A DNA stretch of 64,000 nt from Lachnospiraceae bacterium (GTDB lineage Bacteria; Bacillota; Clostridia; Lachnospirales; Lachnospiraceae), in the NCBI GenBank assembly GCA_016294075.1, contig JAEDCQ010000001.1, positions 248,001 to 312,000 of the forward strand, read 5' to 3'. The notes under the pieces were generated by a model, which searched no databases, was not told the origin of the DNA, and saw only the letters and a program-made list of their open reading frames with translations. This document shows positions 26,918 to 36,324 of the stretch, piece after piece. The position numbers and the translations under genes were made by a program. Each line of letters begins with the position of its first letter. Positions within the stretch are counted from its first letter, which is position 1.

Positions 26918-29338
26918 ATGAATACAGCATTATCATGGATTAAAGCATATGTGCCGGATCTTTCATGCACACCTCAGGAATATCTTGATGCAATGACTCT
27001 TTCCGGAACAAAAGTGGAAACATATGAATGTTTAGATAAAAATTTGGATAAGATTGTTGTCGGTCAGATTGAAAAGATTGAAAAACATCCTGATGCCGAC
27101 AAACTGATTGTATGTCAGGTAAATATCGGGAAAGAGACGATTCAGATTGTAACCGGTGCTCCGAATGTAAAGGAAGGAGACAAGGTGCCGGTCGTTTTGG
27201 ACGGCGGTAAGGTTGCAGGCGGCCATGACGGTGGTCCGCTTCCGGAAGATGGAATTGTAATCAGGAACGGTAAATTACGTGGTGTGGATTCTTACGGTAT
27301 GATGTGTTCGATTGAAGAACTCGGTTCTAACCGTGATATGTATCCGACAGCTCCGGAAAACGGAATATTTATTTTCCCGGAGGACACGGAAGTGGGAGCA
27401 GATGCGATTGCGGTACTTGGTTTGCATGACACCGTGTTTGAATATGAGATTACATCCAATCGTGTAGACTGTTACAGTGTACTTGGTATTGCCAGAGAAG
27501 CTGCAGTTACCTTTCATAAAGATTTTATTGCACCGAAGGTGGAAATTAAGGATAACGGCGAGAAAATTGAAGACTATATCTCCGTAGAAGTAAAAGACCC
27601 TGATTTGTGCTCCAGATACTGCGCAAGAGTATGTACTAACATAAAGATTGCACCTTCACCTGAATGGATGCAGAGAAGACTTGCGGCAAGCGGTATCCGT
27701 CCGATTAATAACTTAGTTGATATTACCAATTACGTTATGGAAGAGTACGGACAGCCAATGCATGCTTTTGATTTGGATACTATCGCAGGCAATAAAATTG
27801 TTGTAAAACGTGCAAAAGACGGAGACACCTTCCAGACACTGGACGGGCAGATGCGTAATCTGGATGCTGATATTCTGATGATTTGTGATGCCCAAAAGGA
27901 AGTCGGTATTGCAGGTATCATGGGCGGAGAAAATTCTAAAATTACAGATGATGTTAAAACTGTATTGTTTGAAGCTGCTACATTTAACGGAGCCAATATT
28001 CGTAAGTCCGCCAAAAGACTCGGTCTTCGTACGGATGCTTCCGGCAAATTTGAGAAAGGTCTTGATCCGAGAAATGCCGAAGCTGCGATTAACAGAGCCT
28101 GCCAGTTGATTCAGGAACTTGGCTGCGGTGATGTTGTCGGTGGCATGGTAGACGTATGTGAACCGTTAAAACCGTTAAACCGTATTGCATTCCGCCCGGA
28201 AAGAATCAATGAATTATTGGGAACGAATGTATCCGCAGATGAAATGCTGGATATCTTCAAACGCCTTGAACTTGAATATGATGAAGTATCAAATGAATTA
28301 GTGATTCCTTCTTTCCGTCAGGATTTAGAGGGTATTGCCGACCTGGCAGAAGAAGTCTGCCGTTTTCATGGTTATGATAAGGTTCCTGTAACATTGCCGA
28401 GCGGGGAAGCAACAACAGGTAAGCTCCCGTTCAAGCTTCGCATTGAAGAGAAGGCAAGAGACGTTGCAGAATACTGTGGATTTTCACAGGGAATGTGCTA
28501 TTCCTTTGAGAGTCCGAAGGTGTTTGATAAATTATTGATTCCGCAGGATGATGTGCTTCGTAAAGCAATTGTAATTTCCAATCCTTTAGGAGAAGATTTC
28601 TCTATTATGAGAACAATTTCCTTACATGGGATGCTGACATCTCTTTCAACAAATTATAACAGAAGAAACAAGGATGTCCGCTTATATGAATTGGGAAATA
28701 TTTATCTGCCGAAGAGTATTCCTCTTGAAGAACGCCCTGACGAGAGAATGCAGTTTACACTGGGCTTCTATGGTGATGGCGATTTCTTTACCATGAAGGG
28801 TGTAATCGAAGAATTCTTTGATGCTGTAGGTATGGATGATAAGGTCGTATATGATCCGAATTCAGAAAAGCCTTTCTTGCATCCGGGACGTCAGGCTAAT
28901 ATTCTTTATAAAAACACGGTAGTCGGCTATCTCGGAGAAGTTCATCCGTTAGTTGCAGACAATTATGATATCGGAACGAAAGCATATGTTGCGGTATTGG
29001 ATATGCCGAATGTGGTTCCTTTTGCAACTTTTGAGAGAAAGTATCAGGGAATTGCAAAATATCCTGCTGTAACACGTGACATCAGTATGGTTGTACCAAA
29101 GGAAATTATGGTAGGACAGATTGAAGCAATGATTGCGCAGCGCGGCGGAAAAATTCTCGAGGGCTATTCTCTGTTTGATATTTATGAAGGTTCCCAGATT
29201 AAAGAAGGCTTTAAGTCCGTGGCATATTCCATTGTATTCCGTGCAAAAGACCGTACATTGGAAGACAATGATATTAATGCAGCAATGAAAAAGATTTTAA
29301 ATGGACTGGAAGGTCTTGGAATTGAACTTAGACAGTAA
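26918..29338 (+). CDS. pheT: phenylalanyl-tRNA synthetase beta subunit
   Basis: 806 residues. Domains in order: tRNA-binding OB fold (about 40-150, KIVVGQIEKIEKHPDADKL), B3/B4 domain with the editing site that removes tyrosine from tRNA-Phe (about 210-390), B5 domain, a catalytic-like core (from about 480) and a C-terminal ferredoxin-like anticodon-binding domain (YPAVTRDISMVVPKE to the end, ending in LEGLGIELRQ). Standard length. Expression is governed by the T-box upstream of pheS. A hairpin follows 40 bases after the stop. Confidence 0.97.
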   Translation: MNTALSWIKAYVPDLSCTPQEYLDAMTLSGTKVETYECLDKNLDKIVVGQIEKIEKHPDADKLIVCQVNIGKETIQIVTGAPNVKEGDKVPVVLDGGKVAGGHDGGPLPEDGIVIRNGKLRGVDSYGMMCSIEELGSNRDMYPTAPENGIFIFPEDTEVGADAIAVLGLHDTVFEYEITSNRVDCYSVLGIAREAAVTFHKDFIAPKVEIKDNGEKIEDYISVEVKDPDLCSRYCARVCTNIKIAPSPEWMQRRLAASGIRPINNLVDITNYVMEEYGQPMHAFDLDTIAGNKIVVKRAKDGDTFQTLDGQMRNLDADILMICDAQKEVGIAGIMGGENSKITDDVKTVLFEAATFNGANIRKSAKRLGLRTDASGKFEKGLDPRNAEAAINRACQLIQELGCGDVVGGMVDVCEPLKPLNRIAFRPERINELLGTNVSADEMLDIFKRLELEYDEVSNELVIPSFRQDLEGIADLAEEVCRFHGYDKVPVTLPSGEATTGKLPFKLRIEEKARDVAEYCGFSQGMCYSFESPKVFDKLLIPQDDVLRKAIVISNPLGEDFSIMRTISLHGMLTSLSTNYNRRNKDVRLYELGNIYLPKSIPLEERPDERMQFTLGFYGDGDFFTMKGVIEEFFDAVGMDDKVVYDPNSEKPFLHPGRQANILYKNTVVGYLGEVHPLVADNYDIGTKAYVAVLDMPNVVPFATFERKYQGIAKYPAVTRDISMVVPKEIMVGQIEAMIAQRGGKILEGYSLFDIYEGSQIKEGFKSVAYSIVFRAKDRTLEDNDINAAMKKILNGLEGLGIELRQ

Positions 29339-29378
29339 GGTAACGAACAATTGAATTACTGTTAAACAGGATGTGTGT

Positions 29379-29420
29379 ATGAACTGCCCCTAAAAGCTTG
29401 CCTTTAGTGGGCAGTTCATT
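29379..29420 (+). terminator. hairpin after pheT
   Basis: ATGAACTGCCC with GGGCAGTTCAT, extended inwards by CTAAA with TTTAG, gives about 16 pairs around an 8-base loop. The following run (TTTAG) is only weakly T-rich. Confidence 0.65.
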
Positions 29421-29423
29421 TAG

Positions 29424-29452
29424 TTGCATGATTTTCTATAAATATGTATAAA
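29424..29452 (+). promoter_or_regulatory. promoter of the M18 aminopeptidase gene
   Basis: TTGCAT at 29424-29429, 17 bases, TATAAA at 29447-29452. The start site would lie about 40 bases before the chosen ATG. Confidence 0.5.
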
Positions 29453-29498
29453 ATTATGTTATACTTATTTTATTTGAAAGATGGAAGGTATGAAATAT

Positions 29499-30899
29499 AT
29501 GGAAAAGAAAAATGTCTGGACAGCATATAATAAGAAAGAAAGAAAAGAGGCGGATGCGCTGGGAAAAGCATATTGCAAGTTCCTCGACAATGGAAAGACG
29601 GAGAGGGAATGCGTTGATCAGATTGTAAACCGGATCGAAAAAGAAGGTTATTTGGAACTGGAAGAACTTATAAAAGAAAACAGAGAAGTGCAGGCCGGTG
29701 ATAAGGTTTATTCTGTCTGCATGAATAAAAGTATTGTTTTGTTTCAGATTGGTAAGCGTTCCATGACGGAAGGAATTAATATTCTTGGTGCGCATATAGA
29801 TTCTCCGAGACTTGACGTAAAGCAGAATCCGCTATATGAGGATGGAGGAATTGCGTATCTTGATACCCATTATTACGGCGGTGTTAAAAAATATCAATGG
29901 GTAACATTACCGCTTGCGCTTCATGGTGTGATTGTGAAAAAAGACGGTACGACAATTGAGGTAAATATAGGAGAAGACGAAGATGATCCTGTATTTTTTG
30001 TATCGGATCTTTTAATCCATCTTGCCGGTGAACAATTGGAAAAAAAGGCATCCAAAGTAATTGAAGGAGAAGCTTTGGATATTGTAGTCGGAAATATGCC
30101 ATATACAGATAAAGACAGTGAGAATGAAGAAAAAGAAGCTGTTAAAAAGAATGTGCTTCAGATTTTGAAGGATATGTATGATATCGAAGAGGAAGATTTT
30201 TTATCTGCCGAAATTGAAGTGGTTCCGTCGGGAAAGGCAAGAGAAGCCGGATTTGACCGTAGTTTGATTCTGGCATATGGTCATGATGACAGAGTATGTG
30301 CATTTACCTCGCTGGATGCCATGCTTGAAGTGGAAAATCCGGAACGAACCACCTGCTGTATTCTGGTTGATAAAGAAGAAATCGGCAGTGTGGGTGCAAC
30401 CGGTATGCAGTCCAGATTCTTTGCAAATACAATTGCAGAACTGTTGAATCTGGCCAGTGAATATAATGAGTTAAATCTGCGCAGATGCCTTGCAAATTCC
30501 TTTATGCTTTCATCCGATGTAAGTGCAGCTTTCGACCCATCTTACGCAGCATCTTTTGATAAAAAAAATGCCGCTTTTTTGGGACAGGGTATGGTATTTA
30601 ATAAATTTACAGGCTCAAGAGGGAAAAGTGGCTCCAATGATGCCAATGCAGAGTATATTGCACAGATACGCAAAATTATGGATGAAGATAATGTGATCTT
30701 TCAGACAGCGGAACTTGGAAAAGTTGATGTTGGGGGTGGCGGAACAATCGCATACATCCTTGCATTATACGGTATGAATGTGATTGACTGCGGTGTTGCC
30801 GTTTTAAATATGCATGCACCGTGGGAAGCCATCAGTAAGGCTGACCTTTTGGAAACTAAGCGCGGATATAAGGTATTTCTCGAAAAAATTGGTTTATAA
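29499..30899 (+). CDS. M18 family aminopeptidase
   Basis: 466 residues. A two-zinc metallopeptidase that removes N-terminal residues, often acidic or neutral ones. Conserved blocks with the zinc and catalytic residues: GAHIDSPRLDVKQNP, GHDDRVCAFTSLDAM, VDKEEIGSVGATGMQS and the final MHAPWEAISKADLLE with the last histidine ligand. It also has DVSAAFDPSY, typical of M18 enzymes. No signal peptide, so it works in the cytosol on peptides. Start chosen at MEKKNVWTAYN because GGAAGG lies a usable distance upstream; two earlier ATGs are too close to it. Monocistronic or co-transcribed with queA 76 bases downstream. Confidence 0.9.
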   Translation: MEKKNVWTAYNKKERKEADALGKAYCKFLDNGKTERECVDQIVNRIEKEGYLELEELIKENREVQAGDKVYSVCMNKSIVLFQIGKRSMTEGINILGAHIDSPRLDVKQNPLYEDGGIAYLDTHYYGGVKKYQWVTLPLALHGVIVKKDGTTIEVNIGEDEDDPVFFVSDLLIHLAGEQLEKKASKVIEGEALDIVVGNMPYTDKDSENEEKEAVKKNVLQILKDMYDIEEEDFLSAEIEVVPSGKAREAGFDRSLILAYGHDDRVCAFTSLDAMLEVENPERTTCCILVDKEEIGSVGATGMQSRFFANTIAELLNLASEYNELNLRRCLANSFMLSSDVSAAFDPSYAASFDKKNAAFLGQGMVFNKFTGSRGKSGSNDANAEYIAQIRKIMDEDNVIFQTAELGKVDVGGGGTIAYILALYGMNVIDCGVAVLNMHAPWEAISKADLLETKRGYKVFLEKIGL

Positions 30900-30975
30900 G
30901 GGTAAAAACCAATTTTATAATGAATTTATAAAAAGGATTGTTTTGTAAAGCAAATTTGAAAGGTATCAGATTTAT

Positions 30976-32049
30976 ATGAATAAGACGGAATATAAAGAAG
31001 CTTCAGTAACCGGACTGCGTACCTCGGATTATTTTTTTGAATTACCGGAGGAACTGATTGCGCAGGACCCGCTTACCGACCGTTCCTCTTCGCGGCTTTT
31101 GCTTCTTGACAGAAAAAACGGAAAGACAGAGCATAAGATTTTTAAGAATATAACAGAATATCTTAAGCCGGGAGACTGTCTGGTATTAAATAATACAAAA
31201 GTAATTCCGGCAAGACTATTAGGGGTAAAAGAAGATACAGCTGCATCGGTAGAGGTGTTGCTTCTTAAACGGCGTACAGATGATATTTGGGAAACATTGG
31301 TAAAACCGGGAAAGAAGCTTAAACCGGGCGCAAGGATGGTATTTGGTGACGGTCTGCTTAAAGCTGAAGTTCTAGAGATTGTGGAAGAGGGTAACCGTCT
31401 TGTGAAGTTTTATTATGAGGGTATCTGGGAAGAGGTACTTGATAAGCTGGGTGAGATGCCGCTCCCACCATACATAACGCACAAATTGCAGGATAAAAAC
31501 CGTTATCAGACTGTTTATGCCAAATATGAAGGAAGCGCAGCGGCACCGACTGCAGGATTACATTTTACAAACGAATTGTTAAAACAGATCACCAATAAAG
31601 GGATTTCTCTTGCATATGTAACGCTTCATGTCGGGCTTGGAACTTTTCGTCCCGTAAAGGTGGATAATGTTTTGGAGCATCATATGCATACCGAATATTA
31701 TCAGGTGTCACAGGAAGCGGCAGATATTATTAATGAAACAAAGCAAAAAGGCGGGCGTGTTATTTGTGTAGGGACTACAAGCTGTCGGACAATTGAAAGT
31801 GCGGCGGATGAGCATGGTTTATTATCTGAGTGCTGCGGAAATACGGATATTTTCATTTATCCGGGCTATCGGTTTAAGGTATTGGATGGGTTAATTACAA
31901 ATTTTCACCTTCCCGAGTCAACATTGGTAATGCTTGTCTCGGCTTTTGCCGGAAGAAATCATGTGCTGCAGGCATATGAAGAAGCCATTAAAGAAAAATA
32001 TCGCTTTTTTTCGTTTGGGGATGCGATGTTTATAGCGGATTTTGATTAG
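30976..32049 (+). CDS. queA: S-adenosylmethionine:tRNA ribosyltransferase-isomerase
   Basis: 357 residues. QueA transfers the ribosyl part of S-adenosylmethionine to 7-aminomethyl-7-deazaguanine in tRNA to make epoxyqueuosine. Conserved blocks: [74 protein letters not shown] and the C-terminal [18 protein letters not shown]. The N-terminus has a 13-residue extension before the usual start at [10 protein letters not shown]. The usual partner tgt is not adjacent in this window. Confidence 0.95.
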   Translation: MNKTEYKEASVTGLRTSDYFFELPEELIAQDPLTDRSSSRLLLLDRKNGKTEHKIFKNITEYLKPGDCLVLNNTKVIPARLLGVKEDTAASVEVLLLKRRTDDIWETLVKPGKKLKPGARMVFGDGLLKAEVLEIVEEGNRLVKFYYEGIWEEVLDKLGEMPLPPYITHKLQDKNRYQTVYAKYEGSAAAPTAGLHFTNELLKQITNKGISLAYVTLHVGLGTFRPVKVDNVLEHHMHTEYYQVSQEAADIINETKQKGGRVICVGTTSCRTIESAADEHGLLSECCGNTDIFIYPGYRFKVLDGLITNFHLPESTLVMLVSAFAGRNHVLQAYEEAIKEKYRFFSFGDAMFIADFD

Positions 32050-32112
32050 TTTACAAAAGCTTTTTTCTGGAGTATTATAAACATAAATATACATTTTTAT
32101 TGGAGAAAATTT

Positions 32113-32448
32113 ATGAACGAGAGAAGGAAAACAAAGAGAAGTGATTTGTCTTCACGTCTGGTTATTAAACGATTAGACGGAGGAATCGTAAATGAGGTTG
32201 CTATTGAAGTAATTGATGTCTCGAAGACCGGTATTGGTTTTATCAGTACGGAAGCGTTAGCTATAGGTGCAGTTTATGAGGGATTTCTGACAATCTGGAC
32301 CAAAGAAGTTCTACATGCTTTTTTTGAAATTGTCCGTATAGAAAAGAAAGAAGATTATTTTGAGTACGGTGCTATTTTTATCGGCATGCCTGAAATGGAA
32401 TCAAACCGCATTGAGGTATACCAGACAATTAATGACACGAAAGAATAA
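32113..32448 (+). CDS. PilZ domain protein
   Basis: 111 residues. The cyclic-di-GMP-binding signature is present: an arginine-rich start (NERRKTKRSDLSSRL, with R-x3-R) and IEVIDVSKTGIGFIS, the (D/N)xSxxG motif, about residues 33-47. It is a single-domain PilZ, so it likely relays cyclic-di-GMP to a partner protein, for example to adhesion, exopolysaccharide or motility. The next gene, 12 bases downstream, makes GDP-mannose, which would fit control of polysaccharide; that link is inference. Confidence 0.8.
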   Translation: MNERRKTKRSDLSSRLVIKRLDGGIVNEVAIEVIDVSKTGIGFISTEALAIGAVYEGFLTIWTKEVLHAFFEIVRIEKKEDYFEYGAIFIGMPEMESNRIEVYQTINDTKE

Positions 32449-32460
32449 ACGGAGTTTTTT

Positions 32461-34761
32461 ATGAAGTGTCTGTTGCTTGCGGGTGGAAGAGGTGATAGAT
32501 TATGGCCTCTTTCCAGAAAAAATTATCCCAAACAATTCATAGAGATTAAGAATAATCATTCCATATTTCAGGAAACCGTTGCCAGAAATATGGCTTTTTG
32601 TGATGAATTTATTATTGTTACGAATAAGGAATATCAAAATATAATAGAGAATCAGATGAAGGCCTTCAGAGGTCTTACATACCGCTGCATCTATGAAGAG
32701 GTTGGCCGTAAGACAACAGCGGCTATTGTTTTGGCATGCAGGCAGCTTCCTTTGTCGGAATTGTTATTTGTTGTTGCTTCTGACCATTTAATTGAAGGAG
32801 AGTCCTACAAGGATGATATTCTGCGGGCACGTGAACTTGCAAAGCAGGGATATCTTGTTACGTTTGGTATGGATATTAAAAAGCCGGATACACGCTATGG
32901 TTATATCCGTTTTAATGGTGACAACGTAATTGATTTTACCGAAAAACCGGATGAAGAAACTGCCAAAATGTATCAGAAGTCCGGTAACTATTATATTAAC
33001 AGCGGTATGTTTCTGTTTCGGAACGGTGACTTTTTAAGAGAGTTAAAAACCTCCTCGCCATATGTCGCAAGTATCTTTGAATCCTGTTATTATATGAGAC
33101 GCGTTGAGGGAAGCAATGTATATTATAATGCGGATGTGATGGAATCCATACCGGCACTCCCCATTGAAAAGACGGTTTTTGAAAAGACAAAGAAAGCAAA
33201 GGTAATTCACAGCCTTTTCAAGTGGCAGGACCTCGGAAGCTTGGATGACCTTGACACAATATGGATTCAGGGGCGCACTGAGGAACAGGTTATTTCAAAC
33301 AAATGTGAAAATACCACAGTGATTAATCAAAGCAGTAAAAAACTTGTCTTAGTCAATCACTTGGAAAATATATTGGTTGTAAATACCGACGATGCAATAT
33401 ATATCGGAAATAAAGGAGACGCTAATGACTTAAAAGAAATTATCCGCGCCAGCCAGAGTATGTGGGGATACTTTGATAAAAGTTCTTTGTTCTTCAGAAA
33501 CTGGGGTAAATATGAAATTCTTGAAGAAAATCTGTATCAGGGCTATCAGGTACGTAAGGTGACGGTGCTTCCCGGTAAAACGATATATGCGCATTTACAT
33601 GAGAAAAGAACGGAAAATTGGTATATCATTAACGGCAGGGCCAGAGTATTAATTGATGGTATCGAACAGGAAAAAGGTGCTGGGGATACAATTCTGATTC
33701 CGGCAGGCATACAGCATCAGATTTCTGCCGTCAGTGATGAACCCTTGTGTTTTATTGAAACGGTAACCGGCTGCCTTTCTCAGAATGAGGATTTGATTCA
33801 TATTGATTCAAAGGATTTATCTGATGTATCACTTGGATTTGAAGTGGAGCCGTTTGTAAAATTATCGCCGGCTTACAAAGATTATCTTTGGGGTGGAACG
33901 AAGCTGCGCGAACAGTTTTCAAAGCAATGTGAATATGAAGTGATTGCCGAAAGCTGGGAACTTTCGGCACATCCGGATGGGCAGTGTATTGTTGCATCCG
34001 GCAAGTACAAAGGACTTTTATTTGGAGAATTTCTGAAAAAAATCGGAAGTGAAAGCTTAGGTTGGAAGTATCAGAGTTTCCGTTCATTTCCTCTTTTAAT
34101 TAAGTTAATTGATGCGAAAGAGAATCTTTCCATTCAGGTGCATCCGGATGATGAGTATGCATTAGAGCATGAAAATGAATATGGAAAAAGTGAAATGTGG
34201 TATATCATAGATTGCACGGATAATGCGTATATTTATTGCGGATTTAAACGTGATGTTACCCGTGAGGAAGTGATAGAGCATATTGAAAATGATACTCTGC
34301 TGGAATTACTAAACAAAATAAAGGTGGAAAAAGGAAAAACGTATTTTATTCCGGCGGGAACGATTCACGCAATCGGAGAAGGCAATCTGATTTGTGAAGT
34401 TCAGCAGAACTGCAACAGCACATATCGCGTATATGATTTTAATCGAAAGGATAAATTCGGCAATCTGAGAAAACTGGATGTTGAAAAAGCTTTGGATGTT
34501 TTGGATTATCATAGATATACAGGCAGTGATATCAGTGAATGTAAATATTTTGAATGCCAGCATACAGACTGTATTGGACAAGCTGAGATAGAAGTAACGG
34601 AAGAATCGTTTGTTTCCGTTATGATGTTATCAGGAAGCGGAATCATTTCCTGTGAGGAAAAAAATCTCTCCTTACAAAAAGGTGATTGTATATTTATTCC
34701 GAAACGTAACGCAAAAATGACGATAGAAGGAAAGTGCAGTTTTTTGTGTGTAAGAATTTAA
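32461..34761 (+). CDS. fused mannose-1-phosphate guanylyltransferase and mannose-6-phosphate isomerase
   Basis: 766 residues with three parts. Residues 1 to about 280: nucleotidyltransferase, LLAGGRGDRLWPLSRKNYPKQF with FTEKPDEETA, forming GDP-mannose from mannose-1-phosphate and GTP. Residues about 345-450: a cupin like the C-terminus of ManC/AlgA, with FFRNWGKYEILEE and HLHEKRTENWYI. Residues about 460-766: a complete class I phosphomannose isomerase, with zinc ligands Q559, H561 (QVHPDDEY), E578 (SEMWY) and H636 (GTIHAIGEG). ManC normally ends after the cupin. The fusion joins the entry step (fructose-6-phosphate to mannose-6-phosphate) with the final step; phosphomannomutase must come from elsewhere. 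It probably supports cell-surface polysaccharide. Confidence 0.88.
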   Translation: MKCLLLAGGRGDRLWPLSRKNYPKQFIEIKNNHSIFQETVARNMAFCDEFIIVTNKEYQNIIENQMKAFRGLTYRCIYEEVGRKTTAAIVLACRQLPLSELLFVVASDHLIEGESYKDDILRARELAKQGYLVTFGMDIKKPDTRYGYIRFNGDNVIDFTEKPDEETAKMYQKSGNYYINSGMFLFRNGDFLRELKTSSPYVASIFESCYYMRRVEGSNVYYNADVMESIPALPIEKTVFEKTKKAKVIHSLFKWQDLGSLDDLDTIWIQGRTEEQVISNKCENTTVINQSSKKLVLVNHLENILVVNTDDAIYIGNKGDANDLKEIIRASQSMWGYFDKSSLFFRNWGKYEILEENLYQGYQVRKVTVLPGKTIYAHLHEKRTENWYIINGRARVLIDGIEQEKGAGDTILIPAGIQHQISAVSDEPLCFIETVTGCLSQNEDLIHIDSKDLSDVSLGFEVEPFVKLSPAYKDYLWGGTKLREQFSKQCEYEVIAESWELSAHPDGQCIVASGKYKGLLFGEFLKKIGSESLGWKYQSFRSFPLLIKLIDAKENLSIQVHPDDEYALEHENEYGKSEMWYIIDCTDNAYIYCGFKRDVTREEVIEHIENDTLLELLNKIKVEKGKTYFIPAGTIHAIGEGNLICEVQQNCNSTYRVYDFNRKDKFGNLRKLDVEKALDVLDYHRYTGSDISECKYFECQHTDCIGQAEIEVTEESFVSVMMLSGSGIISCEEKNLSLQKGDCIFIPKRNAKMTIEGKCSFLCVRI

Positions 34762-34762
34762 T

Positions 34763-34801
34763 AGAAAAAGAGGATATCTTTTGTGGATATCCTCTTTTTC
34801 T
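34763..34801 (+). terminator. terminator after the mannose fusion gene
   Basis: AGAAAAAGAGGATATC and GATATCCTCTTTTTCT form a 16-bp stem with a 7-base loop; the T-rich arm serves as the release tract. Confidence 0.85.
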
Positions 34802-35005
34802 GTGTCTTGCATTATTTTAATGCGTCTGGGGTGCATAATCTCTTTTTATGTCTTTTATACCCCGTTATCTTTGTTTTAAGGTGTTAAAAATCAGCCGATT
34901 GGACAATATCAGTGTATTTTTATTGATTATACCCCGCTTACAGCAGTTAGCAGGGTATTTTATGTATGATGTATCACTATACTATACTATACTTTATTAT
35001 TCCAT
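34802..35005. other. convergent intergenic gap with several small dyads
   Basis: No gene fits here. It contains a palindrome GCATTA-TTT-TAATGC at 34809-34823, the 9-mer TATACCCCG twice (34856-34864 and 34928-34936), a hairpin ATACCCCGCT/AGCAGGGTAT at 34929-34958 that probably terminates the minus-strand aro operon, and a short tandem run of CTATA near 34976-34993. Confidence 0.5.
34929..34958 (-). terminator. probable terminator of the aro operon
   Basis: A 10-bp stem with one mismatch and a 10-base loop, 48 bases beyond the aroA stop on the minus strand. The following bases on that strand are A/T-rich without a clean U-tract. Confidence 0.45.
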
Positions 35006-36301
35006 TCACTTGAATTTTACATAAGATTTCTGAAGCTTTCTTAAGTCATCATAAAATGATGGATAACTGATACAAACGCATTCCGGATAATCATATGTAT
35101 TATTTCCGTCTGCGATTAAATCGGCAATTGCAAAGCTCATGGCAATACGGTGGTCATGGCAGGTTTCGATGTTACTGCTGTGAAGACTGCTTCCTCCCCG
35201 AATGATAAAACCATCATCCGTGGGGGTTATATCCCCGCCCATGGATTGCAGATTACGTGTAACAGCATCAATACGGTTACATTCTTTGACCTTAAGCTCT
35301 GCCGCATCTTTGATAACCGTTGTTCCTTTAGCATATGCAGCAAGAACAGCAATGACCGGTAACTCATCAATTAACGTTGGGATAATAGCTCCTTCAATCG
35401 TGACCGCCTTTAGAGAAGATGATTTCACTAATATATCGGCAATTTTTTCACCGCAGGCAGTTCTTTCATTTAAAAGGGTAATATTACCGCCCATGGACTG
35501 TACAACCCTGATGATACCGTCCCTGGTTTCATTTATACCTACATTTTTAATCAATATCTCGGAATTTGGCGTAATTAATCCTGCTGCAATAAAGTATGCG
35601 GCCGAAGATATATCCCCGGGAACTGCAACCTTCTGTGCATATAACTCTGTTGCGGGATTTATTGAGACCGTTTTATCGGATACGGATAAGTCGGCGCCAA
35701 ATGCGCGCAGCATTATTTCTGAATGGTTTCGGCTAATCTGAGGCTCCGTAACAGAGGTTTTGGAATCCGCATATAAGCCGGCAAGGAGAATGGATGATTT
35801 AACCTGTGCAGAAGCTGTTTTAGTATGATAAGAAATACCATGCAGCGATGAGCCGTTAATTGAGAGTGGGGCACAATCGTTCTGATTTATGCTGGTAATA
35901 TCGGCTCCCATTAAAGAAAGTGGCTCCATAATACGCTTCATCGGACGTTTGCATATTGAGCTGTCGCCTGTTATGGTCGAAGAGAATGATTGTGCAGATA
36001 AAATTCCGCTCATGAGACGAACTGTTGTACCACTGTTTCCTGCATCTAATACAGAGGAAGGAGCAGTAAGACCGTGTAGTCCTTTTCCGTTTACAAGAAC
36101 AGTATTCTTCTGTTTGGAAATATCGATACCCATCTGACTGAAACAGGCAATCGTAGAATTGCAATCGGCACTGTTTAAAAAACCTGTAATTTCAGTTGTA
36201 CCCTTGGCAATGGAGCCAAACATGACTGCGCGATGTGAAATGGATTTATCACCGGGTACGCTGATTTCTCCCTGAAGACATTTAGCATTGCTTAATTTCA
36301 T
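35006..36301 (-). CDS. aroA: 3-phosphoshikimate 1-carboxyvinyltransferase (EPSP synthase)
   Basis: 431 residues. It joins phosphoenolpyruvate to shikimate-3-phosphate on the way to chorismate. Family blocks: GDKSISHRAVMFGS, DAGNSGTTVRLMSG, DSSICKRPMKRIMEPL, the EPQISRNHSE region and CHDHRIAMSFAI near the end. NSGTT with alanine-free GNSGTT resembles the class II (glyphosate-insensitive, Gram-positive) type. The ribosome site AAAGGT is about 15 bases from the ATG, so translation may be weak or coupled. It is last in the minus-strand operon aroF-tyrA-aroA; 23 bases separate it from tyrA. Confidence 0.93.
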   Translation of the reverse strand: MKLSNAKCLQGEISVPGDKSISHRAVMFGSIAKGTTEITGFLNSADCNSTIACFSQMGIDISKQKNTVLVNGKGLHGLTAPSSVLDAGNSGTTVRLMSGILSAQSFSSTITGDSSICKRPMKRIMEPLSLMGADITSINQNDCAPLSINGSSLHGISYHTKTASAQVKSSILLAGLYADSKTSVTEPQISRNHSEIMLRAFGADLSVSDKTVSINPATELYAQKVAVPGDISSAAYFIAAGLITPNSEILIKNVGINETRDGIIRVVQSMGGNITLLNERTACGEKIADILVKSSSLKAVTIEGAIIPTLIDELPVIAVLAAYAKGTTVIKDAAELKVKECNRIDAVTRNLQSMGGDITPTDDGFIIRGGSSLHSSNIETCHDHRIAMSFAIADLIADGNNTYDYPECVCISYPSFYDDLRKLQKSYVKFK

Positions 36302-36324
36302 TGTAATAAAAATATACCTTTCTT

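Noticed and set aside
35202..35741. A 179-codon plus-strand frame opposite aroA.
   Set aside because: aroA on the minus strand has all the EPSP synthase motifs; the opposite frame has no ribosome site and no homology that I recognise.
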